A stretch of DNA of 64,000 nt from an uncultured Christensenella sp. (GCA_910584155.1 CAJTYG010000007.1:62001-126000), one strand, 5' to 3'; shown: positions 8,597-18,072, numbered from the stretch's first letter. Translations and numbers: made by a program. Notes: generated from the sequence alone by a model not told the origin.

Positions 8597-9805
8597 GTGG
8601 AAAAACAACTGAAAGCATATGCCATACTATTGGACGAAAAAAGTGTGTCGTTGAAAAGCCTTGTAAAGGGCGGATACGATATGAAATTCGCTTTTGAGTT
8701 TATTAAAAAGCTGCTTGCGCTCGGATTTGTCAAGGACAGCGGCGACGGCAATTTTTTGCTTTGCGTACCCGAGCAGGAGGTCAGAAAAATAATGCGAGCG
8801 GAAAAATGCGAATACAAAGATTTTTCCGATGACGAGCTAAAAAGAATCGCCGACGACATCGACCTTAGCGCAATTCTCGTTTTGGCGCATATCAGTCAAA
8901 GCGAAACGGGATATAGCCTGATTGAGCTTTGCGAGGCGTTTAAAGGTGACTTTACAAGGCATTTGGAAGTTTTGCGAGGCGAGGGCTTGATATCTTATGA
9001 CGAGGGCAGTTATATAGGCAAAATAAGCCCCGAAAACCTTTTGAAGCTTATACTTATGGCGTTGGACATTTTGAGCTTCGAGCTTGCAATGATAAATAAA
9101 GACCGCTGCGACTTCGATACTCCTGCGCTCAAGAAAAAGCGCATAGATGAAATAAACAATCTTACCGCACAGCTATTAAGAAAGGGAGAGCTTATCAGAA
9201 ATGCTATCGCTATGGGCGAGCTTGTTGCTGATGGCGACTTAGAGTATGATTTCGGCTACGAGGACGATGACGACACATATTTATACGACGATGATGACAG
9301 CGACGAGGAAGATGAAAAAGGCGGGGAAGATGATTGTTTTGGATATCATAAAATAGCGGACGGTCTTTATGAGAAGGACGGAAAGCTTTACGATGAATTT
9401 TTCTTCCCTGTTGATGATTACAGCGAGGATAACGACGACAGCGAAACTACCGACAGCGAAACTACCGACAGCGAAACTACCGACGGCGAAGCCGCCGACG
9501 GCAAAAACGCAGATGACGGCGAGAATGATAGCGGCGACGGCGAAAACGAGGCTGAAAGTGAAGATAAAGTCAGAGCCGATATGATAAGCTTCCTTAAGCA
9601 GTTCAATGTCGATGACGCCGAAGCACTGTATGACCAGATGTTTGAACAGTTTGACGGCTTGGATGATATTGATGATTTCGACGGCTTGGATGAAATCGAT
9701 GATGAAGATATTGACGTCGATGACGATTTTTTCGATGATATCGATGATACCGATGATATCGATGATATCGACGATATAGACAGCGACGGTGACGGGGACG
9801 AATAA
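8597..9805 (+). CDS. Paralogue of the preceding protein with long acidic repeat tail
   Basis: The gene begins 2 bases after its neighbour. The first ~210 of 402 residues form a folded helical part related to the previous protein. From about residue 212 the sequence is dominated by Asp and Glu, including three copies of a DSETT pentad encoded by a 15-bp direct repeat (9437-9481), and ends in DDIDD-type repeats encoded by 9-bp units near 9720-9776. The tail is probably disordered and strongly negative; it could be a protein-binding decoy, a DNA mimic or a degradation tag. It is the last gene of the operon and is followed by a stem-loop. Confidence 0.75.
   Translation: MEKQLKAYAILLDEKSVSLKSLVKGGYDMKFAFEFIKKLLALGFVKDSGDGNFLLCVPEQEVRKIMRAEKCEYKDFSDDELKRIADDIDLSAILVLAHISQSETGYSLIELCEAFKGDFTRHLEVLRGEGLISYDEGSYIGKISPENLLKLILMALDILSFELAMINKDRCDFDTPALKKKRIDEINNLTAQLLRKGELIRNAIAMGELVADGDLEYDFGYEDDDDTYLYDDDDSDEEDEKGGEDDCFGYHKIADGLYEKDGKLYDEFFFPVDDYSEDNDDSETTDSETTDSETTDGEAADGKNADDGENDSGDGENEAESEDKVRADMISFLKQFNVDDAEALYDQMFEQFDGLDDIDDFDGLDEIDDEDIDVDDDFFDDIDDTDDIDDIDDIDSDGDGDE
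9437..9481 (+). repeat. Three 15-bp direct repeats inside the acidic-tail gene
   Basis: GACAGCGAAACTACC occurs three times in a row at 9437, 9452 and 9467, coding for repeated Asp-Ser-Glu-Thr-Thr. The copies are identical, so the number of units may vary between strains. Confidence 0.9.
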
Positions 9806-9836
9806 ATCAGCCTCGGCGCTTTGCTTTGAGGCTGAT
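9806..9836 (+). terminator. Stem-loop ending the ClpP/RyR operon
   Basis: ATCAGCCTC (9806-9814) pairs perfectly with GAGGCTGAT (9828-9836) around a 13-base loop, immediately after the stop codon at 9803-9805. There is no clear T-run, so termination efficiency is uncertain. Confidence 0.6.
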
Positions 9837-9978
9837 ATGCCTTGATTTAGGCTTGGATTTTAAAGTTTTTTTGCAAATTAGCGGATATTTTAAAATTTTT
9901 AAAAATTTTTTCCGTTTTATTTAGGAAATCGGGATATAAATTTAGTATATATAAATAGTAACTTAATTGGGATAAGAA

Positions 9979-11766
9979 ATGAGCCAAGGTTTTACACCCG
10001 AATTTTTGGATGAATTGAAGTACAAATGCGATATCGTGGAAATCATATCGCAGTATGTTCCATTGCAAAAAAACGGAAGCAGATATAAGGGCTGCTGTCC
10101 CTTTCATAAGGAAAAAACCGCCTCGTTTTGCGTTATGCCCAACGACGGATATTATCACTGCTTTGGCTGCGGAGTAAGCGGCGACGTGATAAAATTTGTT
10201 ATGGAAATGGAATCGATGAGTTTCTTCGATACCGTGCGGTATCTCGCCGACAAGGTGGGAATGCAAATGCCAGAAATGAAGCTTGATCCGCAGTTTAAAG
10301 AGAAAAAGGAGCGCAGCGAGGTCTTAAAACAGCTTATGAGGGATGCGGCGGTGTACTATCGCAACAACCTTATCGACCCCGTTAAGGGCAAGGCTGCAAG
10401 AGAGTATCTCGAAAAGCGAGGCATAGGCGAGGAAACCTCAAAGAGATACGGACTTGGGCTTTCGCTTGACTACGACAGCCTTGTGGGCTATTTGAGGCGA
10501 AAGGAATATAAGCTGAAGGATCTTTTCGATTGCGGGCTTATCGCCAACGTGGACAAGCCGTCCGACGCATTTGCAAACCGTATAATCGTGCCTATAATAA
10601 ACTCCAAAAGCGAAGTGGTGGCATTTGGCGGGCGCATATATCACGGTGAGGAAAATATAGCAAAATACAAAAACTCCACAAACACGCAGTTGTTTGACAA
10701 GGGTAGGACGATATACGGCGTAAACTTTTTAAAGCGTGACAGACACGCAGGCGCAGTTATCCACGACATAATTTTGGTAGAGGGCTATATGGACGTCATA
10801 TCTCTCGGGGCGGCGGGCGTGCGAAACGCCGTTGCGGGAATGGGCACTGCGCTCACCGAGGGGCAGGCGCACGAGCTGAAGCGTCTTGCACCAAAGGTAT
10901 ATGTCTGCTACGACGGCGACGGCGCAGGCAAAAAGGCGACGCTACGCAATGTGGATATACTTTTAAACAGCGGGCTCGAGGTGCGTGTAGTATCTCTTGA
11001 CGACGGAAAGGATCCCGACGAAACCGTGCGTATGGACGGAGTAGACGGGTTTGTAAAAAAGCTTGAGGAAGCCGTGCCCGTCACAGATTATAAGCTGAAG
11101 CTTTGCGAGGACGCTTGCGATATGTCCACATACGACGGGCGTACAAAATACGTAAAATCAGCCTTGACGGTGCTTGCGGCGCTTAAGGATAGCTCCGAGC
11201 GTGAGGTGTATCTTGAGCTTATATCCTTAAAGAGCGGCGTGTCAATGGGCAAGCTGAGAGAGATGGCGGGTGCTGACGGAGCACAAAAGCAGGAACCCGT
11301 ATCGCAGGAAAAAATAGCGAGGGGGCTTGCTGCGTCACGCTTTGTGTTAAGCTGCATAATGCAGAACAAAAAGTTTGTCAACATCGACGATATCGACGAC
11401 GATTGGATATTGCACCCCGTGCATAAGGAAGTCGTCGCTTATGCGAGAGGCTTGCAGGGCGAGGCGTTCAACGTAGGCAAAATGTACAGCGCAGTTGCGG
11501 ACGACGGCGAGATAAACGCTGTGATTGACCTGCAGGCGGAGTTTGAAAAGCAGATATTTGCAAAAAAAATCAAAGAGGAAGAATACTTTTACGACTGCTT
11601 GGTCACGCTTGCAAACGAAAGCATTTTAAACAGATTGGATACGCTAAAGACGCTGTACAACACGTCGGGCAACGCCGACGAAAAGCGCAAAGCCGTTGCA
11701 GAGATAAACGTGCTGCAAAAAAAATTGAAATCTAAATCCTTAGCGGATAAACACTTAGCTACTTAG
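9979..11766 (+). CDS. dnaG: DNA primase DnaG
   Basis: The 595-residue protein makes RNA primers for lagging-strand synthesis. The CHC2 zinc finger uses Cys40, His43, Cys61 and Cys64. The Toprim domain has ILVEGYMD near residues 264-271 and the metal-binding CYDGDGAG near 307-314. A helical C-terminal domain, where DnaB helicase binds, follows. Length is normal. It is directly followed by rpoD, as in the classical macromolecular-synthesis operon, but rpsU is not here; it sits alone at 34193. The 140 bases upstream are AT-rich and probably hold the promoter, though I cannot fix its boxes with confidence. Confidence 0.97.
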   Translation: MSQGFTPEFLDELKYKCDIVEIISQYVPLQKNGSRYKGCCPFHKEKTASFCVMPNDGYYHCFGCGVSGDVIKFVMEMESMSFFDTVRYLADKVGMQMPEMKLDPQFKEKKERSEVLKQLMRDAAVYYRNNLIDPVKGKAAREYLEKRGIGEETSKRYGLGLSLDYDSLVGYLRRKEYKLKDLFDCGLIANVDKPSDAFANRIIVPIINSKSEVVAFGGRIYHGEENIAKYKNSTNTQLFDKGRTIYGVNFLKRDRHAGAVIHDIILVEGYMDVISLGAAGVRNAVAGMGTALTEGQAHELKRLAPKVYVCYDGDGAGKKATLRNVDILLNSGLEVRVVSLDDGKDPDETVRMDGVDGFVKKLEEAVPVTDYKLKLCEDACDMSTYDGRTKYVKSALTVLAALKDSSEREVYLELISLKSGVSMGKLREMAGADGAQKQEPVSQEKIARGLAASRFVLSCIMQNKKFVNIDDIDDDWILHPVHKEVVAYARGLQGEAFNVGKMYSAVADDGEINAVIDLQAEFEKQIFAKKIKEEEYFYDCLVTLANESILNRLDTLKTLYNTSGNADEKRKAVAEINVLQKKLKSKSLADKHLAT

Positions 11767-11776
11767 GAGGAGCATT

Positions 11777-12823
11777 GTGGACAGAGAACAACTATTAAAG
11801 CTGGAAATTGACAAGATCATCGCCATCGGCAAGGAAAAGGGTAGAGTTGCCGAGGACGAGATAATGGCAAAGCTTGAGCATTTAAACGCCACCGCCGAAG
11901 ATATGGAGACGGTGTTCAATGCGTTGCAGGCTGAAAATATCAAGGTGGAGGAAGCACCCGAGGAGGATACGACAGACATCGACAAGATGATAGACAGCTC
12001 CGTGGACGACTCGGTGAAAATCTATCTTAAAGAGATAGGCAAGGTGCCGCTTTTGAGCGCCGAGCAGGAAATCGAGCTTGCAAAGCGTATGGAAAACGGC
12101 GACGAGGAAGCAAAGCGTACTTTGAGCGAAGCAAACCTGCGCCTTGTCGTTTCCATTGCAAAGCGATATGTGGGAAGGGGAATGCAGTTTCTCGACCTCA
12201 TACAGGAAGGTAACCTCGGACTTATGAAAGCGGTGGAGAAATTTGATTATACAAAGGGCTTCAAGTTTTCCACATATGCGACGTGGTGGATAAGACAGGC
12301 TATCACAAGAGCTATCGCCGATCAGGCAAGGACTATCCGTATTCCTGTCCATATGGTGGAAACCATAAACAAGCAGGTGCGTGCGACAAGACAGCTTCTT
12401 CAAAGATTGGGCAGAGAGCCGTCGCCCGAGGAAATCGCAGAGTATCTCGGCTGCTCGGAAGAGCGTGTGCGTGAGATACAAAAGATTGCGCAGGACCCCG
12501 TTTCGCTTGAAACGCCTATCGGCGAGGAAGAGGACAGTCACCTCGGCGACTTTATCGAGGACGGCACTGCGCCGTCTCCGAGCGACGTTGCAGAGAGCAA
12601 TATGCTCAAAGAACAGCTCATACAGGTGCTCAATACTCTCACGCCACGTGAGGAAAAGGTGCTGCGCCTGCGTTACGGTCTTGACGACAGCCATCCCCGC
12701 ACCCTCGAGGAAGTCGGCAAGGAATTTAACGTCACCCGTGAGCGTATCCGTCAGATAGAGGCAAAGGCGCTGAGAAAGCTCCGTCACCCCAACAGGCTCA
12801 AAAAGCTTAAGGATTTTGACTGA
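11777..12823 (+). CDS. rpoD: Primary sigma factor RpoD (sigma-A)
   Basis: The housekeeping sigma factor has 348 residues. Region 1.2 begins near DSVKIYLKEIGKVPLLSAEQE. Region 2 holds NLRLVVSIAKRYVGRGM and the promoter-melting YATWWIRQAITRAIADQ. Region 3 holds RIPVHMVETINK, and region 4 has the -35-binding helix near EEVGKEFNVTRERIRQIE. Region 1.1 is short, as in many Firmicutes. The start is a GTG 7 bases after TAGGAGGAG. The stop codon overlaps the next start (TGATG). Many promoters in this window match its expected TTGACA-17-TATAAT consensus. Confidence 0.97.
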   Translation: MDREQLLKLEIDKIIAIGKEKGRVAEDEIMAKLEHLNATAEDMETVFNALQAENIKVEEAPEEDTTDIDKMIDSSVDDSVKIYLKEIGKVPLLSAEQEIELAKRMENGDEEAKRTLSEANLRLVVSIAKRYVGRGMQFLDLIQEGNLGLMKAVEKFDYTKGFKFSTYATWWIRQAITRAIADQARTIRIPVHMVETINKQVRATRQLLQRLGREPSPEEIAEYLGCSEERVREIQKIAQDPVSLETPIGEEEDSHLGDFIEDGTAPSPSDVAESNMLKEQLIQVLNTLTPREEKVLRLRYGLDDSHPRTLEEVGKEFNVTRERIRQIEAKALRKLRHPNRLKKLKDFD

Positions 12824-13503
12824 TGCCCATACGACTTGACGAAAGACTGACCGCTATCGCAAGCCTTATAGACTACGGCTGCGTGGCGGACGTGGGCTGC
12901 GACCACGGCAAGCTTGGCTTTTATCTGCTAAGCACCGACAGGGCAAGCAAGGTCATAGCGACCGATATCAGCGCAGAAAGCTTGAAAAAAGCGCAGCAGC
13001 TTGCCTTTGACAACGACGTAGATATGCAGACAAGGCTTGGCGACGGGCTTACGCCCGTTGCGGACGGCGAGGCGGATACGGTCGTAATAGCGGGGCTCGG
13101 CGGCGACGTCATTTCAAAAATACTTGCGGGCGCACGTGCGGATAAAAAGCGATTTAAGCACTTTGTACTGTCGCCTAATACGCATCCCGAAAAGGTGCGC
13201 AGAGAGCTGAATATAAGCGGACACAGAATAAACCTCGACGACATCGTCGAGTGCGCAGGCAAGCGATATACGCTCATCAAAACCGAGCAGGGCGAACAGA
13301 CGCTCGACGAGCTTCAAATTATGTTCGGCACGTTTTACAAGTCAAGCGGAAGCTTCTTAAAATATGCCGCAGAAGAGCTTGCATACAAAAAAAGCATACT
13401 CGCATCAAACGCTTCCGACGAGCTTGCCGACCGTGTGGCGCTTTTGGAAAAAGCAATACAAAACGCAAAGGAGAGCCAAAATGAAGATAAAACAAATCGT
13501 TGA
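12823..13503 (+). CDS. trmK: tRNA (adenine22-N1)-methyltransferase TrmK
   Basis: The 226-residue SAM-dependent enzyme methylates A22 of certain tRNAs in Gram-positive bacteria. The SAM-binding motif I is VADVGCDHGKLGFYLL (residues ~27-42), followed by the ATDIS acidic loop and VVIAGLGGDVISKIL, typical of the family. The start overlaps the rpoD stop. rpoD-trmK-nif3 is a conserved Firmicutes gene order, which supports the call. The 3' end overlaps the nif3 start by 23 bases. Confidence 0.93.
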   Translation: MPIRLDERLTAIASLIDYGCVADVGCDHGKLGFYLLSTDRASKVIATDISAESLKKAQQLAFDNDVDMQTRLGDGLTPVADGEADTVVIAGLGGDVISKILAGARADKKRFKHFVLSPNTHPEKVRRELNISGHRINLDDIVECAGKRYTLIKTEQGEQTLDELQIMFGTFYKSSGSFLKYAAEELAYKKSILASNASDELADRVALLEKAIQNAKESQNEDKTNR

Positions 13504-14233
13504 CGTCATAGAAAATGCGGCGCCGCTCTCGCTTGCGGAGGAATGGGACAACGTCGGACTTATGGTGGGCGACTTAAACGGCGAGTGTACGGGTGTTATG
13601 CTTGCGCTCGACCTCACGGCAGACGTTGTAAAGCAGGCGATAGAGCAAGGGTGCGAGCTGATAGTTACGCACCACCCGTTTATATTCCGTCCGCTGAAGC
13701 GTATCGATTTTGGCGAGGCGAAGGGCGCAACGATAAAGCTGCTGATACAAAATGGGATAAGTGTGTATTCTGCGCATACAAACCTTGACAAGTCCGAGCG
13801 TGGGCTCAACGCTGCGCTATGCAGACTGTTTAAGGCAAAATCGTTTGCTATGGACGGCGTAGGGGCAATATTTACCGTGGATAAAACCACTCTTGCCGAT
13901 TTTGCAAAGCGCACCGCAAGCTTGCTCGGCGACAAAAGTGTGCGTATGATAGGCGACCCCGACAGGACGGTAGAGCGTGTGTACGTAGTGAGCGGCAGCG
14001 GCGGAAGCGAATATAGCGCTGCTATGAAGTGTGCGGACGTGCTGCTCACTGGCGACCTGAAGCACCACAACTATATAGACGCAATAGAGGACGGCTTTGC
14101 GCTTGTTGAATATTCGCACTTCGCAAGCGAAATAATTGCGCAGGACGTGCTTGAGGGTATTTTAAAGGAAACAAATATAAAAATAATAAAGGCAAAACAG
14201 AGCAGTCCTTTCAGACTGTTGGAGGAAATATGA
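13481..14233 (+). CDS. Nif3-like dinuclear metal-centre protein
   Basis: The 250-residue product belongs to the NIF3/YqfO family (GTP cyclohydrolase I type 2-like), whose members form hexameric toroids with a two-metal site and unclear function. The diagnostic EEWDNVGLMVGD is near the N-terminus, VTHHPFIF supplies metal-binding His residues, AHTNLD follows, and the C-terminal EYSHFASE supplies the remaining ligands. The ATG at 13481 with AAAGGAG upstream is preferred over an earlier in-frame codon at 13364, which would add a basic, non-conserved leader inside trmK. It lacks the CutA-like central domain seen in B. subtilis YqfO. Confidence 0.93.
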   Translation: MKIKQIVDVIENAAPLSLAEEWDNVGLMVGDLNGECTGVMLALDLTADVVKQAIEQGCELIVTHHPFIFRPLKRIDFGEAKGATIKLLIQNGISVYSAHTNLDKSERGLNAALCRLFKAKSFAMDGVGAIFTVDKTTLADFAKRTASLLGDKSVRMIGDPDRTVERVYVVSGSGGSEYSAAMKCADVLLTGDLKHHNYIDAIEDGFALVEYSHFASEIIAQDVLEGILKETNIKIIKAKQSSPFRLLEEI

Positions 14234-14943
14234 AATTTGACAAGATTTTGCAGTACCAAAAGATAGAACAAGAGGCTTTGTCACTCAAGGCGGAAATGGC
14301 AAAAAGCGAGGCGTGGCAGAGATTTCAGGACGCTCAGTCAAAGCTTGAGGCAGCTACGGCAAGCATAGGCAAGCTTACAAACGAGGCAAACGAGCTGCTC
14401 AAAAACTATGAGAAAATGAGAAGCAGGATAGACGCTATAAAGAGCGAGCTTGCCGATTTTGACGGCATTCTCGAGGGCGTACAGGATGTGACCGAGGCGG
14501 ACTATTATCTGAAGCTGATAAGCGCAATATCCGAAAAGCTTACCGCTCTTGAAAAAGAGGCAAACGGCGTTGCGAGCAGGATAGACCAAATCAACAGCGC
14601 ATACAGCAAGACGTGGGAGCAGGGCGTAAGGGCAACGCAGGCATGCAAAAACGCAAAGGCGGAATACGGCAAATATGCAGCCGCCTTCAAGGACAGATTT
14701 GACGAAATGCAAAAGCAGCTCATTGCGCTTGCAAAGGAAATTCCGGACGATATAATGAGCGAATACAATAGGCTCAAAAGGTCGCAGAAGCTGCCGATTT
14801 ACGTCAAATTCGACGCAGAACACAAGGTGTGCGGACGTTGCCGCACCGAGGTTTCAAACGACGTATGCGCAAAGCTCAAAGCCCCCGGCGATTATGCCGA
14901 GTGCCCGAATTGCCGCCGCATACTTTATGTAGCAGAAAACTAA
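14230..14943 (+). CDS. Coiled-coil protein with C4 zinc ribbon
   Basis: The gene overlaps nif3 by 4 bases (ATGA). The first ~190 of 237 residues are a long antiparallel coiled coil rich in Ala, Glu and Lys. The C-terminus is a C4 zinc ribbon with CGRC and CPNC knuckles 25 residues apart. Homologues are widespread in bacteria, usually next to nif3, and have been linked to RNA or ribosome-associated roles. I assign only the architecture; the exact function is not established by the sequence. Confidence 0.85.
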   Translation: MKFDKILQYQKIEQEALSLKAEMAKSEAWQRFQDAQSKLEAATASIGKLTNEANELLKNYEKMRSRIDAIKSELADFDGILEGVQDVTEADYYLKLISAISEKLTALEKEANGVASRIDQINSAYSKTWEQGVRATQACKNAKAEYGKYAAAFKDRFDEMQKQLIALAKEIPDDIMSEYNRLKRSQKLPIYVKFDAEHKVCGRCRTEVSNDVCAKLKAPGDYAECPNCRRILYVAEN

Positions 14944-14951
14944 ACCGACGC

Positions 14952-14978
14952 TTTATCCTGTCATTTTGACGGGATAAA
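14952..14978 (+). terminator. 12-bp stem-loop after the rpoD cluster
   Basis: TTTATCC (14952-14958) pairs with GGATAAA (14972-14978); the stem continues through a T-G pair and GTCA/TGAC to a 3-base loop. It lies between the zinc-ribbon gene and lacZ. No T-run follows, but the strength of the stem suggests a terminator. Confidence 0.55.
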
Positions 14979-15016
14979 ACGGCATTATAAAAAATATCAA
15001 AGCATAAGAGAGAAAA

Positions 15017-18000
15017 ATGAAAGAGTATTTTAACAATCCCGATGTGTACAGTGTCAACGTATGTGAAAAACACGGCGCAGGCTTTCCTGTCGATAAACAC
15101 GGTCAGGAAAAAACAGAATTGCTAAACGGCGAGTGGAATTTCAGATTTTTCGGTTCCGTAGACTTTTTACAGCTCAACCCCGATGCGTGGGACAAGATTT
15201 CCGTGCCGTCAAACTGGCAGCTCAAGGGCTTTGACAGACCTATATACAGCAATATAAGATATCCAAAACCCATTGCCACGAGCGGACACCCGAGAATAAA
15301 CGCAAGCGAAAATCCTTGCGGACTTTATATGAGGAAGTTTGACATAAAAAATCTTGACGACGATATACATATAAACTTTTGCGCAAACAGCGGCGCCGAG
15401 CTTTATATAAACGGTACGTTTGTCGGATACAGCGAGGACACGTTCGATTATCAGGAATACGATATTACGCCGTTTGTCCACGTGGGCGAAAACGAGGTGA
15501 AAATAGTTGTGTATCGCTATACGACGGGCAGCTATCTCGAGGATCAGGATATGTGGCGTTTGTCGGGACTTTTCAGAGATGTAACTCTTATTTATCTGCC
15601 CAAGCGCAGAATAGAGGATGTGTTTGTTAGAGCACGCTTTGACAAGACCTTCAGCAGCGCTCAGCTTCAGATAGACGCAAAGGTATTCTGCAAGGCGGAC
15701 GATGACGGGCAGTGCATAGAGGACGGCAACTTCAAGGCGGAGCTTATCGACGCAGACGGAAACGTCGTCGCCGATATGGACTTTGCTCTTGTAGAGATAG
15801 ATGCAGGCGACACCGCAAAGGTGAGACTTGTGCAGAGCATAGAATCTCCCAAGCTTTGGAGTGCGGAGGACCCGTATCTTTATAAGCTGCGCTTTGCGCT
15901 TGTCGAGCAAAAGGGCGGCGAGGAACAATATCTTGACGGACGCATACTCGATTTCGGCTTCAGGAGCGTGCAGATTGTGCCGATGATAAACGGAAAAGAG
16001 CCGTATATCGCACTTAACGGCAAAAAGCTTAAGATAAGAGGCGTCAACCGTCACGAGTTCCATCCCGATTTTGGCCACGCTGTGCCAAAGGAATACACCG
16101 AGGCGGATATAATTTTGCTGAAGCGCAACAACGTCAACAGTATAAGAACGTCGCACTATCCCAACAGCAGAGATTTTTATAAGCTATGCGACAAATACGG
16201 CATAATGGTAATGTGCGAAAACAACCTCGAAACGCACGGGCTTGCGAGCCGTGTGCCTCACTCAAACAAGCGTTGGATAAAGCAGTGCTGCCATCGTATG
16301 AAAAGCATGGTGAAGACATATCGCAATCACACCTGCATACTGTTCTGGTCGCTTGGCAACGAAAGCGGCAACGGCAAAGCGTTTATGGCGATGAAAAAAA
16401 CAGCACTTAAATTTGACGATACACGCCCGATACATTACGAGCCCGACGCACATATGCGTGTGACCGACATTATGAGCGAAATGTACGGCAAAGAGGAAAG
16501 TATGGAAGCCATTGCCAACAATAAAACCCACGTTCACTGTCTTGCGACGTTGTGGGCACCGCTCGGACATCTGCTCACTCCCGCAATGTACAGGGATAAG
16601 CCATATATTCAGTGCGAATACGCCCACTGTATGGGCAACAGCCTCGGCAACTTTGACGACTATTGGAAGCATTTTAGAGCGCACGACAGGCTTTGCGGCG
16701 GATATATTTGGGATTTTGCGGATCAGTCTATAAAGCGTGTTGCGCCCGACGGTACGGTGGAATATACCTACGGCGGCGACTGGGGGGATAAGCCCAACGA
16801 CGGTACGTTTGCGTTTAACGGAATAGTAAGAGCGGACAGAAGCCCAAATCCCGCTTTCTATGAAGTGAAAAAGGTTTATCAGCAGGTGTGGTTTGACTTT
16901 AAGGACGGAAAAATTCTGTTGACAAATGAATTTATGTTTACGTCTTTGGATAAATACGCCGCCAAATTCGAGCTTCTTTCAGACGGTAGGCCCGTAAAAA
17001 CAGCCGTGTGCGATATGCCGCACGTTGCGCCTCTTTCAAAGGGTGAAATGGTGTTGCCGTTTGAAATCGAGGGCGACGGCGAGCTTGCGCTCAACTGCTA
17101 TGCGGTCGTAAAGGAAGACGGCGGAGTGTTTAAAAAGGACGACATCATCGCCGAGTGTCAGATAGAGATAACGCCGTTTATGGCTAAAAAGTTCAACGAG
17201 GCTCAGGGTAAAACCGCCTTCTTTGAGGACGATAAGATTTTGCTTGAATGTGCAAATATGGTCGTTACTGTCAACAAAAACAGCGGATATATCACATCTA
17301 TCGTCAAAAATGGGGTAGAACAGCTCACAACGCCTTTGCGTCCGAATTTTTGGCGTGCTCGTATAGACAATGATAAGTCGCCGCAGCTTCCCGAAATCGC
17401 ACAGACGCTTCTCGGCAAAAAGTTCTTTAAGGCGTGCGACTCGAAGCTTGTCAAATCAAATATGGTGATAAGCGACAGACGTGTCGAAATAGATTGGACG
17501 TGCTTCCCGCAGTTTGCGTTTTTAAAGACCGTTTACGAGGCGGGCGAGGACGGACTTAAAATTTCGATGAGAGTGCGCAACACCACGTTTACGCTGCCTC
17601 GCTTTGGCTTCAGAATGGGGCTCGATACTGAGGATAAGGTCAAATTTTTCGGCAGAGGACCGCATGAAAATTACTGCGACAGAAAGACCGCCGCAAAGCT
17701 TGGCGTTTATGAGGGTAGCATAGCGGATTTTGAGCACGACTATCTTGTCCCGCAGGAAAACGGCAACCACTGCGATACACGCTTTGTGACTGTAGGCGAA
17801 AACGGACTTGTGTTCGAGGCGCTGTCAAAGCCCTTTGAGTTCAGCGTACACGACTATACGCAGGAAGCACTTGACGAGGCAACTCACGCCCACGAGCTCA
17901 AGCACGGCGACGTCATCGAGCTGTTTATAGACGGCAAGCAAAGAGGAGTCGGCGGCGACGTGCCTGCAATGGCGTGTATCAAAAAGCCGTACAAGATAGC

Positions 18001-18040
18001 GCCCAACAAAACGCACGAGTTTGAATTTATCATAAAATAA
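15017..18040 (+). CDS. lacZ: Beta-galactosidase, glycoside hydrolase family 2 (LacZ type)
   Basis: The 1007-residue enzyme hydrolyses terminal beta-galactosides such as lactose. It has the family-2 order: jelly-roll sugar-binding domain, immunoglobulin-like domain, TIM barrel and the C-terminal beta-galactosidase small-chain domain. The acid/base Glu is about residue 449 in LGNESGNG and the nucleophile about residue 534 in QCEYAHCMGN. The NRHEFHPDFGHAVP segment is also typical. There is no signal peptide, so it is cytoplasmic and needs an uptake system not seen here. AGAGAG lies before the ATG. It is a single-gene unit bounded by hairpins. Confidence 0.96.
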   Translation: MKEYFNNPDVYSVNVCEKHGAGFPVDKHGQEKTELLNGEWNFRFFGSVDFLQLNPDAWDKISVPSNWQLKGFDRPIYSNIRYPKPIATSGHPRINASENPCGLYMRKFDIKNLDDDIHINFCANSGAELYINGTFVGYSEDTFDYQEYDITPFVHVGENEVKIVVYRYTTGSYLEDQDMWRLSGLFRDVTLIYLPKRRIEDVFVRARFDKTFSSAQLQIDAKVFCKADDDGQCIEDGNFKAELIDADGNVVADMDFALVEIDAGDTAKVRLVQSIESPKLWSAEDPYLYKLRFALVEQKGGEEQYLDGRILDFGFRSVQIVPMINGKEPYIALNGKKLKIRGVNRHEFHPDFGHAVPKEYTEADIILLKRNNVNSIRTSHYPNSRDFYKLCDKYGIMVMCENNLETHGLASRVPHSNKRWIKQCCHRMKSMVKTYRNHTCILFWSLGNESGNGKAFMAMKKTALKFDDTRPIHYEPDAHMRVTDIMSEMYGKEESMEAIANNKTHVHCLATLWAPLGHLLTPAMYRDKPYIQCEYAHCMGNSLGNFDDYWKHFRAHDRLCGGYIWDFADQSIKRVAPDGTVEYTYGGDWGDKPNDGTFAFNGIVRADRSPNPAFYEVKKVYQQVWFDFKDGKILLTNEFMFTSLDKYAAKFELLSDGRPVKTAVCDMPHVAPLSKGEMVLPFEIEGDGELALNCYAVVKEDGGVFKKDDIIAECQIEITPFMAKKFNEAQGKTAFFEDDKILLECANMVVTVNKNSGYITSIVKNGVEQLTTPLRPNFWRARIDNDKSPQLPEIAQTLLGKKFFKACDSKLVKSNMVISDRRVEIDWTCFPQFAFLKTVYEAGEDGLKISMRVRNTTFTLPRFGFRMGLDTEDKVKFFGRGPHENYCDRKTAAKLGVYEGSIADFEHDYLVPQENGNHCDTRFVTVGENGLVFEALSKPFEFSVHDYTQEALDEATHAHELKHGDVIELFIDGKQRGVGGDVPAMACIKKPYKIAPNKTHEFEFIIK

Positions 18041-18072
18041 TTAAATTTGAATTTAAATTGTTTAGATGACTG

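Noticed and set aside
9437..9785. Short direct repeats that could suggest a CRISPR-like array
   Set aside because: The repeats are contiguous, codon-phased (15 and 9 bp) and encode acidic residues; there are no spacers and no cas genes.
231..9836. Whole block as a typical conjugative element
   Set aside because: Apart from the VirD4-like ATPase, no relaxase, VirB4, lysozyme-type or integrase gene and no attachment repeat is visible in the window.
11882..12787. Long open frame on the minus strand opposite rpoD (about 300 codons)
   Set aside because: It mirrors the rpoD codon pattern, has no ribosome site and a Leu/His/Cys-rich composition typical of antisense shadows.
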